Counted from the first letter of the stretch, positions 49,181-58,666 are shown. The stretch is DNA of 64,000 nt from Geodermatophilus sp. TF02-6 (GCF_003319115.1 NZ_QOHF01000003.1:124001-188000), one strand, 5' to 3'. Translations and numbers: made by a program. The notes: generated by a model from the sequence alone, not told the origin.

Positions 49181-50494
49181 TCAGGCGCCGGGGATGAGCA
49201 GCAGCTCGGTCTGCCGGTCGCCCAGGTAGCGCACGCCGTCCCCGGTGAGCGCGATGCCCTCCTCCAGCGCCATGCGCACCGGCTGGCCGCCCCACTCGGG
49301 CACCGGCACCCGCACGCACAGCTCCAGCGCGTAGACGGTGTCGGGGTGCAGCACCCGGTCGCCGACACCGGGGACGCCGCCCTGGTCGTCCCACCGCCCG
49401 ATCGCCGGCCCCGCCCCGTGGCCGTGGAAGCCGACCGGGTGCGAGTAGATGACCCCGTCGATTCCCACGGCCGCGGCGGCGGCCCGGGCCGCGGCGAGCA
49501 CCTCGTTGCCGGTGCGGCCGGCGACCAGCTCCGCCGTCGTGAGGTCCTGCATCCGGTTGGCCACGGCCAGCGCGTGCCGCAGCCCCGCCGGGGCGTCGGT
49601 CTCGCCGCGGCGCAGCACGTAGCCGGTGCGCTGGCTGTCGGTCTTCAGTCCCAGGCTGGACAGGCCGACGTCGCAGTGCACCAGGTCGCCGGGCTCGACC
49701 GGGGCGTCGTAGGGGACGGCGGGCAGCAGCGCGCCGCGCCCGCGCACCGGCGTCGCCCCCGCCCGCTGCAGGTCGACCACCGGGTGGAACCACGGCTCCG
49801 CGCCGAGGTCGGCCAACCGCTGGCGCAGCTCCCAGGCCAGATCGGTGGCGGTGGTGGCGCCCACGGCGAGGGCGGCGGGGGAGGAGAAGGCCTCACCCAC
49901 CACCTCGCCGGCCAGCCGGTTCATCGCGTCCAGCGCGACGATCTCCTCGGGCAGTCGCGCCTCCAGCCAGCCGACCGCGAGGTCCTCAGCCGACACCAGC
50001 CGGTCAGCCCACGGCCCGAGCGCCTCGGCGAGCAGCCGGTGCTCGGTGTACGACAGCCCGTCGGCGAGGGCGAAGTCGGCCGACACGTCGACGCCGATCC
50101 GCCGCGGCCCGGCCTGCTCCACGATCCGCCGGACCTCGGCCCACTGCGACTCCTCGGCCGGCAGCGCCGCGCCGTCCTCCGGGGACCAGGCCGGCAGGAA
50201 CTGCCCAACGGGGTAGCGGGAGACCGCGGCGGCGGTCACGCCGTCGTCGCTGCGGTGCAGCACGAGGATGGTGCGGCGCCGGGCCGACAGCCACGTGGCC
50301 GGCAGCAGCGTGGCCAGCACCGGGTCCTCGTTGTACTCGCGGCCGAGGACCAGCCACAGGTCGATGCCGGCGCGGTCCATGAGCCCGGGCAGCAGGTCGA
50401 GCAGCCGCTGGGTCAGCCACCGGTCGCGGACGTCGGCCTGCTCGCGCAGCGGCAGGGGCACCGTGCGGGTCGGGTCCGGCGCGACGAGCGTCAT
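49181..50494 (-). CDS. M24-family metallopeptidase (Xaa-Pro aminopeptidase-like)
   Basis: A 437-aa protein. The creatinase-type N-terminal domain (LWLVLGREYNEDPVLATLLP) precedes the pita-bread domain. Metal ligands appear in LVHCDVGLSSLGLKTDSQRT (Asp), GFHGHGAGPAIG (His), YALELCVRVPVPEW (Glu) and MALEEGIALTGDG (Glu). Such enzymes cut N-terminal residues before Pro or act as dipeptidases. ATG start. No signal peptide. The substrate is not defined and the group includes non-peptidase members. Confidence 0.85.
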   Translation of the reverse strand: MTLVAPDPTRTVPLPLREQADVRDRWLTQRLLDLLPGLMDRAGIDLWLVLGREYNEDPVLATLLPATWLSARRRTILVLHRSDDGVTAAAVSRYPVGQFLPAWSPEDGAALPAEESQWAEVRRIVEQAGPRRIGVDVSADFALADGLSYTEHRLLAEALGPWADRLVSAEDLAVGWLEARLPEEIVALDAMNRLAGEVVGEAFSSPAALAVGATTATDLAWELRQRLADLGAEPWFHPVVDLQRAGATPVRGRGALLPAVPYDAPVEPGDLVHCDVGLSSLGLKTDSQRTGYVLRRGETDAPAGLRHALAVANRMQDLTTAELVAGRTGNEVLAAARAAAAAVGIDGVIYSHPVGFHGHGAGPAIGRWDDQGGVPGVGDRVLHPDTVYALELCVRVPVPEWGGQPVRMALEEGIALTGDGVRYLGDRQTELLLIPGA

Positions 50495-50538
50495 GGGGAC
50501 AGGGAAGCAGACAACCGTCGTCCCCACCGGTCGAGCGC

Positions 50539-51669
50539 TCAGGCCGACCCGCCGGCCGGGGTGGCCTCCTCCCACTCGGGGGCGGTGCGCGGCCGGGGCA
50601 GGGCGGCAGCCACCCGGTCCCGCCCGGCCTGCTTGGCCTCGTACATGGCGCCGTCGGCCCGGTCGATCAGCCGCCACACCGCGTCCGCGGCGTCCTCGCC
50701 GTCGACGGGGGACACCAGCGCGATGCCGATCGACGCGGTGACCGAGTGGCCGTCGTCGGTCCGGCCGGCCGCGACCGCCGACCGCAGCCGCTCGGCCAGC
50801 CGCTGCGCCTCGGCCGGGTCGCTGACCAGGCCGAGCACGACCAGCTCCTCGCCGCCGACGCGCGCCAGCACGTCGCTGGGGCGAACGGTCGCCGACAGCG
50901 ACGCGGCCACGGCCCGGAGCACCGCGTCGCCGACGGCGTGCCCGTGGGCGTCGTTGAGCTGCTTGAAGTGGTCCAGGTCGAGGACCATCGCCGCCACCCG
51001 GGAGCCCTCGCGGCGGGCCTGCCGCCACACCCGCGGAGCCTGCTCGACCAGGAGGCGCCGGTTGGCCAGCCCGGTGAGCGGGTCCTGGTGCGACAGCGCC
51101 TGCGTGGCCCGCAGCAGCCGCTGCACCCGGCGCCGCAGGACGTGCACACCGGCGGACGCCGCGTTGAGCACCGTGGCGTCGACCCCCACCTGCACACCCA
51201 GCTCCAGCGCGCTGTCGTAGCTCGGTTCCAGCGCGGCCAGGCAGGCTCCGACGGTGGCGACCATGTGGACGGCGAGCATCCACGACTCGCAGAACCAGGC
51301 CGCCACGAACGCCGGGAACAGCAGCATCAGCGGGCTCGCGTGGCGGACCGGGTCCTCGAGGCACCGCGTGACGACCACGTAGCCCAGGTCGCCGAGCAGC
51401 ACCAGCCCGAACGTCTCCCAGCGGCCGACCCGCCGGCCGAGCCCCAGCCACCCGGCGAGGGCCAGGCACAGCAGCATGCTGCCGCCGTACACCCAGCGGG
51501 CGGTGCCCCCGCGGACCACGCCGTCCACGAGGAGGTCCACCGCTCCCATCAGCCCGCCGAGGAGCAGCAGGGAGGCCAGCGTCAGCGCGGCGACGTGGCG
51601 CTCCGGGCCGGTGCCGGGGGGAACGGCCGGGGCCGGGGTGTCGGTGTCTCCGCGTCGCCGGCCGCTCAC
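50539..51669 (-). CDS. Diguanylate cyclase (GGDEF) with membrane sensor
   Basis: About 376 aa. Six membrane helices fill residues ~25-190. A short coiled region (LRRRVQRLLRATQALSHQDP) leads to the GGDEF domain: LTGLANRRLLVEQ, LDLDHFKQLNDAHGHAVGDA and the active site GGEEL. Five residues before it lies an RPSD inhibitory site (RxxD), so both catalysis and product feedback should work. It makes the second messenger c-di-GMP. I took GTG 51669 because earlier codons in the frame look non-coding. Confidence 0.9.
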   Translation of the reverse strand: MSGRRRGDTDTPAPAVPPGTGPERHVAALTLASLLLLGGLMGAVDLLVDGVVRGGTARWVYGGSMLLCLALAGWLGLGRRVGRWETFGLVLLGDLGYVVVTRCLEDPVRHASPLMLLFPAFVAAWFCESWMLAVHMVATVGACLAALEPSYDSALELGVQVGVDATVLNAASAGVHVLRRRVQRLLRATQALSHQDPLTGLANRRLLVEQAPRVWRQARREGSRVAAMVLDLDHFKQLNDAHGHAVGDAVLRAVAASLSATVRPSDVLARVGGEELVVLGLVSDPAEAQRLAERLRSAVAAGRTDDGHSVTASIGIALVSPVDGEDAADAVWRLIDRADGAMYEAKQAGRDRVAAALPRPRTAPEWEEATPAGGSA

Positions 51670-51817
51670 GGGACGGCAGCATGCCGCACGGACCGGGCCG
51701 GTAGGGCAACTCGGCGCGCCGTCGTCCGCTCCACCCGGGTCCGCGGTCGCCGTCCGACCGGCTCCCCGGACCGGTGGCAGGGTGGAGGCGCACACCCCGA
51801 CGACGAGGAGGCCGCAC

Positions 51818-52003
51818 ATGGCGCAGGGTCCGTGGTTCTACTGCCTCAAGCACCACACCGTCGAGGACCGGGACGGCTGTGCCGAGCGGCACCGGCTGGG
51901 CCCTTACGCCACCCGCGAGGAGGCCGAGCACGCGCTGCAGACGGTGGCCGAGCGCGAGAAGCGGCTCAACGCCGAGGACCGTGCGTGGGAGGAGGGCGAC
52001 TGA
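51818..52003 (+). CDS. Small conserved protein, WFYCLKHHxVE type
   Basis: A 61-aa protein: WFYCLKHHTVEDRDGC at the start, then RLGPYATREEAEHALQTVAE and REKRLNAEDRAWEEGD. Small proteins of this form, with a Cys/His pair near the N-terminus and a SPOR-like ATREEAEHAL helix, are common in Actinobacteria. Function unknown. The ATG has AGGAGG seven bases before it. It diverges from the GGDEF gene. Confidence 0.8.
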   Translation: MAQGPWFYCLKHHTVEDRDGCAERHRLGPYATREEAEHALQTVAEREKRLNAEDRAWEEGD

Positions 52004-52072
52004 CCGGGTCGGCGGTGTCCCCGGCATGATCGGTGCCGGGGCGCCGGGGGGTCCGGCGGCGGAGGAGGACGT

Positions 52073-52768
52073 GTGAGCGAGGGACGTGCGGTGGAGGACC
52101 TGGTCGTCGGCGTGCTCGGCGGCACCGGTCCGCAGGGGCGGGGTCTCGCCGTCCGGCTGGCCGCGGCCGGGCAGCAGGTCCTCCTCGGCTCGCGGGACGC
52201 CGAGCGCTGCGCGGACGTCGCCGAGCAGGTCGCCGAGCGGGCGACCGCCGCGGCGGCGGGGAGCGAGGTGTCGGTCCGGGGCGGGTCGAACGCCGACGTC
52301 GCCGGCGCGGCCGACCTGGTCGTCGTCGCCGTGCCGTTCGCCGGGCACGCCGCCACGCTGGCCGAGCTGACCACCCCGCTGGCCGGGAAGATCGTCGTCG
52401 ACTGCGTCGTCCCCATGGCGTTCGACGAGCTCGGCGCGTACGTGCTCGACGTCCCCGAGGGGTCGGTCGCCCAGCAGGCGGCCGCGCTGCTGCCCGACTC
52501 GCAGGTCGTCGGCGCCTTCCACCACGTGTCCGCAGCCCTGCTCGAGGACGTCTCCCAGCCCACCCTCGACTGCGACGTCATGGTGGTCGGCGACGTGCGC
52601 GAGGCCACCGACACCGTGCAGGCGCTGGCCGGCCGGCTGCCCGGCATGCGCGGCATCTACGCCGGCCGGCTGCGCAACGCCCGCCAGGTCGAGGCGCTCA
52701 CGGTCAACCTGGTGTCGTGCAACCGCCGGTACAAGGCGCACGCCGGCATCCGCATCACCGACGTCTGA
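52073..52768 (+). CDS. npdG: NADPH-dependent F420 reductase
   Basis: A 231-aa enzyme. VVGVLGGTGPQGRGLAVRLA is the NADP-binding fold with GGTGPQG, VLLGSRDAERC sets NADP preference, and FHHVSAALLEDVSQPTLDCD is the family signature of F420H2:NADP oxidoreductases. It moves hydride between NADPH and coenzyme F420 and thus feeds F420-dependent reductases in the cytoplasm. The GTG start follows GGAGGAGG by four bases. The gene ends just before palindrome copy 1. Confidence 0.93.
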   Translation: MSEGRAVEDLVVGVLGGTGPQGRGLAVRLAAAGQQVLLGSRDAERCADVAEQVAERATAAAAGSEVSVRGGSNADVAGAADLVVVAVPFAGHAATLAELTTPLAGKIVVDCVVPMAFDELGAYVLDVPEGSVAQQAAALLPDSQVVGAFHHVSAALLEDVSQPTLDCDVMVVGDVREATDTVQALAGRLPGMRGIYAGRLRNARQVEALTVNLVSCNRRYKAHAGIRITDV

Positions 52769-52781
52769 GCGCCGCTGACAC

Positions 52782-52847
52782 CGTTGCCGGGTGGTCTCGT
52801 GCACTGCGGGTCCGGTCGGACCGGCAATGCGCGAGACGACCCGGCAC
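52782..52847. repeat. Imperfect palindromic element, copy 1
   Basis: CGTTGCCGG near the left end, GGTCCGGTCGGACCGGCA in the middle and CGACCCGGCA at the right. The two 30-nt arms (52785-52814 and 52817-52846) are reverse complements with four mismatches. It precedes the AbiEi-like gene; a related copy follows that gene. Confidence 0.75.
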
Positions 52848-52943
52848 TGCGGGCCCGGCCCGCGGTGTCCACAGCCCGGACGGCCGTGCACCGATCCCCG
52901 GCCGGCCTCCATCCGGCCGCGTCGGCCGGGCAGGGTCGCAGGC

Positions 52944-53873
52944 ATGGATCCCCACGACCCGTCCGACCTGCTCCTCCGCCGCGCGGCGGAGGAGCAGGGG
53001 TGGAGCGACGACGAGCTAGCCCGGCACACCCGGAGCGGCCACCTGGCACGGCTGCGCCCGGGTGCCTACCTGCTCGGTGGACCTCCCACGGCGGAGGAGA
53101 CCCGTCACCGCCTGCTCGTCCACGCCACCCTGGCCGGGCTGCGCCGGCCGGCGGCGGTGAGCCACCAGTCAGCGGCGGTGCTCCTCGGCCTGCCGGTGTG
53201 GGGCGCGGGGCTGGGGCGGGTGCACGTGACCCGTCGTCCGCCGGCCTCCAGCGAGGTCGGCAGGTACCTGCGCTGCCACGTCGCCCGGCTCGGGGACGAC
53301 GAGGTCGTCGAGGTCGACGGTCTGCCGGTCACCGCGCCGACCCGCACCCTCCTGGACCTGGGCCGGTCACTGCCTCTCGGGGCGGCGGTCGTCTCGTTGG
53401 ACGCGGCCCTCTTCCAACGGCTGGTACACCCAGCCGAGCTGGCGGCGGGGCTCGCCGCGATCACCGGCACGCGGGGCAGCCGGGCCGCGGCCCGCGCCGT
53501 CCGCTTCGCCGACGGGCGCAGCGAGAGCGTGGGGGAGAGCCGCAGCCGCGTGCTGCTGCACCGGCTGGGCCTGGGGCCGTCGACCCTGCAGCTGCCGATC
53601 AGCACGTCGTCCGGTGTGTTCCTCGGTCGGGCCGACTTCGCGTGGGAGCAGGCGCGGGTGGTGGGTGAGTTCGACGGACGGATCGAGTACGGCCGCCTGC
53701 TGCGCCCGGGGCAGGAGCCCGGGGACGCGGTGTTCGAGGAGAAGCGCCGGGAGGACGCCGTCCGCGCGGAGGACTGGGGCGTCGTCCGGTGGACCTGGGC
53801 CGACCTGACGCCGGCCGTCCTGGGCCCCCGGGTGCGCCGGGCCCTCGCCTGGGCCGGCCGCCGCGCCGGATGA
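52944..53873 (+). CDS. AbiEi antitoxin-like / DUF559-type protein
   Basis: A 309-aa protein. The N-terminal third (LLLRRAAEEQGWSDDELARH, HLARLRPGAYLLGG) is an AbiEi-type winged helix, followed by TRTLLDLGRSLPLGAAVVSL and a C-terminal part with GRADFAWEQARVVGEFDGRI, EEKRREDAVR and VVRWTW, which resembles the Vsr/DUF559 endonuclease-like fold (GEFDG and E-x-K type acidic residues). This two-domain form is common in Actinobacteria as an orphan, not in a clear toxin-antitoxin pair. ATG at 52944. It is flanked by two copies of a palindromic element, a sign of mobility. Confidence 0.8.
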   Translation: MDPHDPSDLLLRRAAEEQGWSDDELARHTRSGHLARLRPGAYLLGGPPTAEETRHRLLVHATLAGLRRPAAVSHQSAAVLLGLPVWGAGLGRVHVTRRPPASSEVGRYLRCHVARLGDDEVVEVDGLPVTAPTRTLLDLGRSLPLGAAVVSLDAALFQRLVHPAELAAGLAAITGTRGSRAAARAVRFADGRSESVGESRSRVLLHRLGLGPSTLQLPISTSSGVFLGRADFAWEQARVVGEFDGRIEYGRLLRPGQEPGDAVFEEKRREDAVRAEDWGVVRWTWADLTPAVLGPRVRRALAWAGRRAG

Positions 53874-53878
53874 CGACA

Positions 53879-53946
53879 CGTTGCCGGTTGCCCTCGTGGA
53901 TCGCTGGCGCGGTCGGACCGGCACCGCACGAGCGCGACCGGCAACG
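53879..53946. repeat. Imperfect palindromic element, copy 2
   Basis: CGTTGCCGGTTGCCCTCGTG at the left, the same core CGGTCGGACCGGCA in the middle, and CGCGACCGGCAACG at the right. It aligns with copy 1 over its whole length, and its arms pair with mismatches. It follows the stop of the AbiEi-like gene by five bases. Confidence 0.75.
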
Positions 53947-53979
53947 CGGCACCGTGGCTAGCCGGGGCCGCCGGGCGGG

Positions 53980-54813
53980 CTACTCGAAGGAGTGCTCCGG
54001 GCCGGGGAAGGCGCCGGTGCGGACCTCCTCGGCGTACTCGCGGGCCGCGCGCAGCAGCTCGGCGCGCAGGTCGGCGTACTTCTTGACGAACCGCGGCACC
54101 CGGCCAGCGGTGAACCCGGCCATGTCCGGCCAGACCAGCACCTGCGCGTCGCAGTCCGCGCCCGCGCCGATGCCGATGGTGGGGATGGCCAGCTCCTTGG
54201 TCACCTGGGCGGCCAGCTCGGCCGGCACCATCTCCAGGACGACGGCGAACGCGCCGGCGTCGGCGACGGCGTGCGCGTCGGCCAGCAGCCGTTCCGCACC
54301 CGCGGAGCCGCGGCCCTGCACCCGGAAGCCGCCGAGCGCGTGCTCGCTCTGCGGGGTGAACCCGATGTGCGCCATCACCGGGACGCCGTTCTCGGCGAGC
54401 GCCCGCACCTGCGGGGCCACCCGCGCCCCGCCCTCGAGCTTGACCGCCTGCGCGCCGCCCTCCTTCATCATCCGCACGGCGGTGGCCAGCGCCTGCTGCG
54501 GCCCGGCCTCGTAGCTGCCGAACGGCAGGTCGGCGACGACCAGCACCCGCGTGGTGGAGCGGGTCACCGCCTTGGTCATCAGCAGGATGTCCTCCACGGT
54601 CACCGGGACGGTCGAGGGGTGCCCGAGGACGACGTTGCCGGCGGAGTCCCCGACCAGGAGCACCGGGATGCCGGCCTCCTCGAACACCGCCGCGCTCGTG
54701 GTGTCGTAGGCGGTGAGCATCGCCCACTTCTCGCCGCGCTCCTTGGCCTGCTGCAGGTGGTGCACGCGGACGCGGGCGGTCGACTTGCCGCCGTAGAGGA
54801 CTGGTTCGCTCAT
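53980..54813 (-). CDS. panB: 3-methyl-2-oxobutanoate hydroxymethyltransferase
   Basis: A 277-aa (beta-alpha)8 enzyme that adds a hydroxymethyl group from methylene-tetrahydrofolate to ketoisovalerate, the first step towards pantothenate and Co[31 protein letters not shown] and [32 protein letters not shown] hold the Mg2+ and substrate residues; [19 protein letters not shown] is the final block. ATG 54813 begins [12 protein letters not shown]. It and glnA2-glnE have the same neighbours in M. tuberculosis (Rv2225, Rv2222c, Rv2221c). panC and panD are not nearby. Confidence 0.96.
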   Translation of the reverse strand: MSEPVLYGGKSTARVRVHHLQQAKERGEKWAMLTAYDTTSAAVFEEAGIPVLLVGDSAGNVVLGHPSTVPVTVEDILLMTKAVTRSTTRVLVVADLPFGSYEAGPQQALATAVRMMKEGGAQAVKLEGGARVAPQVRALAENGVPVMAHIGFTPQSEHALGGFRVQGRGSAGAERLLADAHAVADAGAFAVVLEMVPAELAAQVTKELAIPTIGIGAGADCDAQVLVWPDMAGFTAGRVPRFVKKYADLRAELLRAAREYAEEVRTGAFPGPEHSFE

Positions 54814-54879
54814 GCCGTGTCCCCTGCTGGACTCGCGAGCTCGTTCACGCTCGGCCTCCTGCTGCCGTCGCAAGCTCCG

Positions 54880-56712
54880 TCACGGTGCCGCTCCTTCGCG
54901 GACGCTGGGCAGGCTCTCCCGCCAGCGGTTGGTGATCGGCAGACGCCGATCCCGGCCGAACGCCTTCAGGCTGATCTTCGTTCCCGGCGCCGACTGCCGG
55001 CGCTTGAACTCGGCGGTGTCGACCAGCCGCAGCACCCGGGCCACCACCTCGGGGTCGTGGCCGCGCTCGAGCAGCTCGGCCATGCCCAGGTCGCGGTCGA
55101 CGTAGTCGGCGACCACCGCGTCGAGCTCCTCGTAGGAGGGCAGCGAGTCGCTGTCCTGCTGCCCCGGGGCGAGCTCGGCCGACGGCGGCTTGTCGATCGA
55201 GTTCTGCGGGATCGGCTCGACCTCGCCGCGCCCGCGGGCCCAGGCGTTGCGCCAGCGGGCCAGCTCCCACACCAGCGTCTTGGGGACGTCCTTGATCGGG
55301 GCGAACCCGCCGGCCGCGTCGCCGTAGAGGGTCGAGTAGCCGACGGCCACCTCGCTCTTGTTGCTGGTGGCCAGCAGCAGGTGGCCGTGCTGGTTGGACA
55401 GCCCCATGAGCAGGGTGCCGCGCACCCGCGCCTGCAGGTTCTCCGCCGCGACCCCGGAGAGGTCGACGACCGAGGAGTAGGCGTCGACCATCGGCGCGAT
55501 CGGGACCACCGAGAAGTGCAGCCCCAGCCGCTTCGCGCTGTCCTCGGCGTCGGTGAGGGAGTGCTCGCTGGAGTACCTCGACGGCAGCGCCACCCCGTAC
55601 ACCCGGTCGGGGCCGAGCGCGTCCACCGCCAGCGCGGCCACCAGCGCGGAGTCGATGCCGCCGGAGAGGCCGAGGACGACCGAGGGCAGGCCGTTCTTGT
55701 CGATGAAGTCGCGCAGGCCCAGCACCAGGGCGCGCCAGACCTCCTCGCAGTCCGACAGCGGCTCGGCCACGGCGCCCGGCCGCGGCCCGAACGCCGGCAC
55801 CGCCTGCTCGGAGAGCACGTGCCGGGTCACCGTCATCGGCCCGATCCGGCCCTCTCGCCGCTCGGGCACGGACGCCGGGTCGAGCGCCAGGTCGACGGTG
55901 AGCAGGTGCTCGACGAACCGGGGGGCGCGGGCCAGCAGCTCGCCGTCCGGCGCCACCGCCATCGAGCCGCCGTCGAAGACCAGCTCGTCCTGCCCGCCCA
56001 CCTGGTTGCAGTAGACGACCGTCGCCCGCGCCTCGGCCGCGCGGCGGCGGACCAGCGGCAGCCGGGCGTCGTCCTTGGCCCGCTCGTAGGGCGAGGCGTT
56101 GGGGGAGACGACGAGGTCCACCCCGGCCTGGCCGGCGACCCCGCACGGGCCGCCCTCGACCCAGAGGTCCTCGCAGATGGTCAGGGCGACGTCGACGCCG
56201 TGCAGCCGCACGACCGGCAGCTCGGTGCCGGGCACGAAGTAGCGCGCCTCGTCGAAGACGCCGTAGTTGGGCAGGTGCCGCTTGTGGTAGCGGACGACGA
56301 CCTCGCCGCCGTACAGCAGGGCGGCGGCGTTGCGCGGCGCGCCGCGGCGCGGGTTGGCGTCACCGGGCCGGTCGTCGTCGGTCGGCGGGGTGTCCACCGG
56401 CGCCGGGCCGACGCCCTCGGTGTGCGCCAGGTACCCGACGACGACGGCGAGAGCGCCCAGCCCCTGGCGGTCGAGCTCGGCGGCGAGGTCGACCACCGCC
56501 TGCTCGCTGGCGCGGGCGAAGGACTCCCGCAGCACGAGGTCCTCGGGCGGGTAGCCGGTGAGGGTCATCTCGGGGAACACCACGAGGGAGGCGCCGGCGT
56601 CGGCGGCCCGCGCCGTCCACCGGGTCACCAGCTCGGCGTTGCCGGGCAGGTTCCCGACCGTCGTGTCGACCTGGGCCAGGGCCACCCGCAGCTGCACCCG
56701 CGCGTCAGTCAC
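54880..56712 (-). CDS. nadE: Glutamine-dependent NAD+ synthetase
   Basis: A 610-aa two-domain enzyme. The N-terminal carbon-nitrogen hydrolase domain has catalytic Glu (VVFPEMTLTGYP), Lys (RYHKRHLPNYGVFDE) and Cys (VALTICEDLWVEGG). It frees ammonia from glutamine, which passes to the C-terminal ATP-pyrophosphatase domain with the P-loop VLGLSGGIDSALVAALAVDA. That domain converts nicotinate adenine dinucleotide to NAD+. The length is somewhat below the ~680 aa of the mycobacterial enzyme, closer to shorter NadE variants. GTG start. It forms the last step of the pathway that nadA starts. Confidence 0.95.
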   Translation of the reverse strand: MTDARVQLRVALAQVDTTVGNLPGNAELVTRWTARAADAGASLVVFPEMTLTGYPPEDLVLRESFARASEQAVVDLAAELDRQGLGALAVVVGYLAHTEGVGPAPVDTPPTDDDRPGDANPRRGAPRNAAALLYGGEVVVRYHKRHLPNYGVFDEARYFVPGTELPVVRLHGVDVALTICEDLWVEGGPCGVAGQAGVDLVVSPNASPYERAKDDARLPLVRRRAAEARATVVYCNQVGGQDELVFDGGSMAVAPDGELLARAPRFVEHLLTVDLALDPASVPERREGRIGPMTVTRHVLSEQAVPAFGPRPGAVAEPLSDCEEVWRALVLGLRDFIDKNGLPSVVLGLSGGIDSALVAALAVDALGPDRVYGVALPSRYSSEHSLTDAEDSAKRLGLHFSVVPIAPMVDAYSSVVDLSGVAAENLQARVRGTLLMGLSNQHGHLLLATSNKSEVAVGYSTLYGDAAGGFAPIKDVPKTLVWELARWRNAWARGRGEVEPIPQNSIDKPPSAELAPGQQDSDSLPSYEELDAVVADYVDRDLGMAELLERGHDPEVVARVLRLVDTAEFKRRQSAPGTKISLKAFGRDRRLPITNRWRESLPSVREGAAP

Positions 56713-56765
56713 CGGCTCAGTCTCGTCGCCGTCCCCGCCGTCCGGCCAGGCGGGGAGCGCCGTGC

Positions 56766-57593
56766 TCAGGCCGGGGCGGTCGGGCGGGGGACAGGGACGC
56801 CGTCCACCGCCGGCGCCGGGCGCTCCTCGGCGCCCGGTGGCGTGGACCGCTCGAGGAAGCGCAGCAGCTCGACCGGGAACGGCAGGACGACCGTGGAGTT
56901 CTTCTCCGCAGCGACCTCCACCATGGTCTGCAGCAGGCGCAGCTGCAGCGCGGCCGGCTGGGTGGTCATCACCTCGGCGGCCTGCGCCAGCTTCTGCGAG
57001 GCCTGCAGCTCGCCTTCCGCGGTGATCACCCGCGACCGGCGCTCCCGCTCGGCCTCGGCCTGGCGCGACATCGACCGCTTCATCGACTCGGGCAGCGCGA
57101 CGTCCTTGATGTCCACCCGGTCGATGTGCACGCCCCAGTCGACGGCCGGACTGTCCATCATCAGCTCCAGGCCCTGGTTGAGCCGCTCCCGGTTGGACAG
57201 CAGGTCGTCGAGGTCGCTCTTGCCGATGATCGAGCGCAGCGACGCCTGGGCGACCTGGCCGATGGCGGCCTGGTAGTTCTGCACGTCGACCACCACGCGG
57301 ACCGGGTCGAAGACCCGCCAGTAGACGACGGCGTCGACCTTGACGGTCACGTTGTCCCGGGTGATGCCCTCCTGGGCCGGCACCGGCATGGTGACGATCT
57401 GCGTGTTCACCTTGCGCATCCGGTCGATCCCCGGCGTGATGACGGTGGGCCCCGGGCCCCGCGGCTCGCCGAGCACCCGGCCCAGGCGGAGCACGACCCC
57501 CCGCTCGTACTGGGCCACGACCCGCACGCTCGCGCCCAGCAGCACCAGCACGCCCGCGAGCACCAGGACGACCACTGCGAGAACGACGTCCAT
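56766..57593 (-). CDS. Slipin / SPFH-domain membrane protein
   Basis: A 275-aa protein with one N-terminal helix (VVLAVVVLVLAGVLVLLGAS) and an SPFH domain: EYERGVVLRLGRV-type text (VVAQYERGVVLRLGRVLGEP), TMPVPAQEGITRDNVTVKVD and GVHIDRVDIKDVALPESMKR. A coiled-coil tail and a hydrophobic stretch follow (NSTVVLPFPVELLRFL), as in bacterial slipins (stomatin homologues), which form ring-like assemblies in the membrane. The usual NfeD partner is missing. I preferred ATG 57593 to GTG 57596 for spacing from GGGGGA. Confidence 0.92.
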   Translation of the reverse strand: MDVVLAVVVLVLAGVLVLLGASVRVVAQYERGVVLRLGRVLGEPRGPGPTVITPGIDRMRKVNTQIVTMPVPAQEGITRDNVTVKVDAVVYWRVFDPVRVVVDVQNYQAAIGQVAQASLRSIIGKSDLDDLLSNRERLNQGLELMMDSPAVDWGVHIDRVDIKDVALPESMKRSMSRQAEAERERRSRVITAEGELQASQKLAQAAEVMTTQPAALQLRLLQTMVEVAAEKNSTVVLPFPVELLRFLERSTPPGAEERPAPAVDGVPVPRPTAPA

Positions 57594-57717
57594 CACGTCC
57601 CCCGCCGCCGGTGCCCGGCCGGACGCGCAGGTCGCGCCCGTGGCCGGGACGCCCTCAGAACGGCGCTCCCATGCTAACGCCGAGGTCGTCGCGCAGGGGC
57701 CGGTCGCGGCGCGCCGA

Positions 57718-58518
57718 TCAGCGGGCCGACCAGCCGCCGTCGGAGGCGATGACCTGCCCGGTGACCCAGGCCGCCTCGTCGCTTCCCAGCCAGGCCACCA
57801 GGCGGGCGGTGTCCTGCGGGGTGCTCCAGCGGCCGCCGGGGTTGGCGGCGGCGACGGCCGCGTGCAGCTGCGCGTCGGCGTAGCCGGTGTCGTTGGGCCC
57901 CGGGTCGACGCAGTTGACCGTGATCCCGCGAGGCATGAGGTGGACGGCGAGGCTGCGGGTCAGCTGGTGGAGGGCGGCCTTCGAAGCGGTGTAGGGCAGC
58001 TCGGCGGGCATGGCGGCGGAGTACTGGCCCGAGGTGAAGGTGAGCAGCCGTCCACCCGGCCGGCCGTCGTGCTGCGCCGCGAACGCCTGGACCAGCAGCA
58101 GCGTGGCCCGGGTGTTCACCGCGTAGGTGAGGTCGAGCTCGGCGGCGGTCAGCTGCTCGAGGGACTGGGCACCGCTGCGCGCGTGGTTGGCGACGAGGAC
58201 GTCGAGGTGGCCGAAGGCCCGGCGGGCCGTCTCGACCAGCCGGGCCGGTGCCTGCGGGTCGGCCAGGTCGGCGGGCACGTGCGCCACCCGCCCGCCGGCC
58301 GCGCGCAGCTCGTCGACCAGGGCGTCGGCCCCACCCGGATCCGCGCCCCAGGGCTGCTCGGCGTCGTACGGCGCCCACGAGTGCAGCACGACGGCGGCCC
58401 CGTCGGCGACCAGCCGCCGCGCGATCGCGGCGCCGATGGCGATCCGGCGGCTGGCGCCGGTGACGAGGGCCACCCGGCCGGCCAGCGGGCCGGGTCCCGG
58501 GCCGGGAGCGGAGGTCAC
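57718..58518 (-). CDS. Short-chain dehydrogenase/reductase (SDR)
   Basis: A 266-aa classical SDR. VALVTGASRRIAIGAAIARR is the cofactor motif (TGxxxxIG), LVANHARSG the NAG-like motif, FTSGQYSAAMPAELPYTASK contains the catalytic Ser and the Y-x-x-x-K, and VNCVDPGPNDTGY follows. The loop AASRRIAIG departs slightly from the usual GIG. Substrate unknown. GTG start. It stands alone between slipin and glnA2, opposite in direction to the latter. Confidence 0.88.
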   Translation of the reverse strand: MTSAPGPGPGPLAGRVALVTGASRRIAIGAAIARRLVADGAAVVLHSWAPYDAEQPWGADPGGADALVDELRAAGGRVAHVPADLADPQAPARLVETARRAFGHLDVLVANHARSGAQSLEQLTAAELDLTYAVNTRATLLLVQAFAAQHDGRPGGRLLTFTSGQYSAAMPAELPYTASKAALHQLTRSLAVHLMPRGITVNCVDPGPNDTGYADAQLHAAVAAANPGGRWSTPQDTARLVAWLGSDEAAWVTGQVIASDGGWSAR

Positions 58519-58666
58519 GTCACGGCAGCATGGCGCGACCTCCCCGCGCTGGCGACCAGCGGGATCACGACACGGGCAGACCGAGGGCCCGACCTCGTGT
58601 GCCGGCCGGCGGGACGGGGCAGGGTTGGGGGCGGCGACACACCCCGGACACGACTGGACTCAGATC

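Noticed and set aside
52944-53873. Calling a complete AbiE toxin-antitoxin pair
   Set aside because: No AbiEii nucleotidyltransferase partner is adjacent; the neighbours are npdG and panB.
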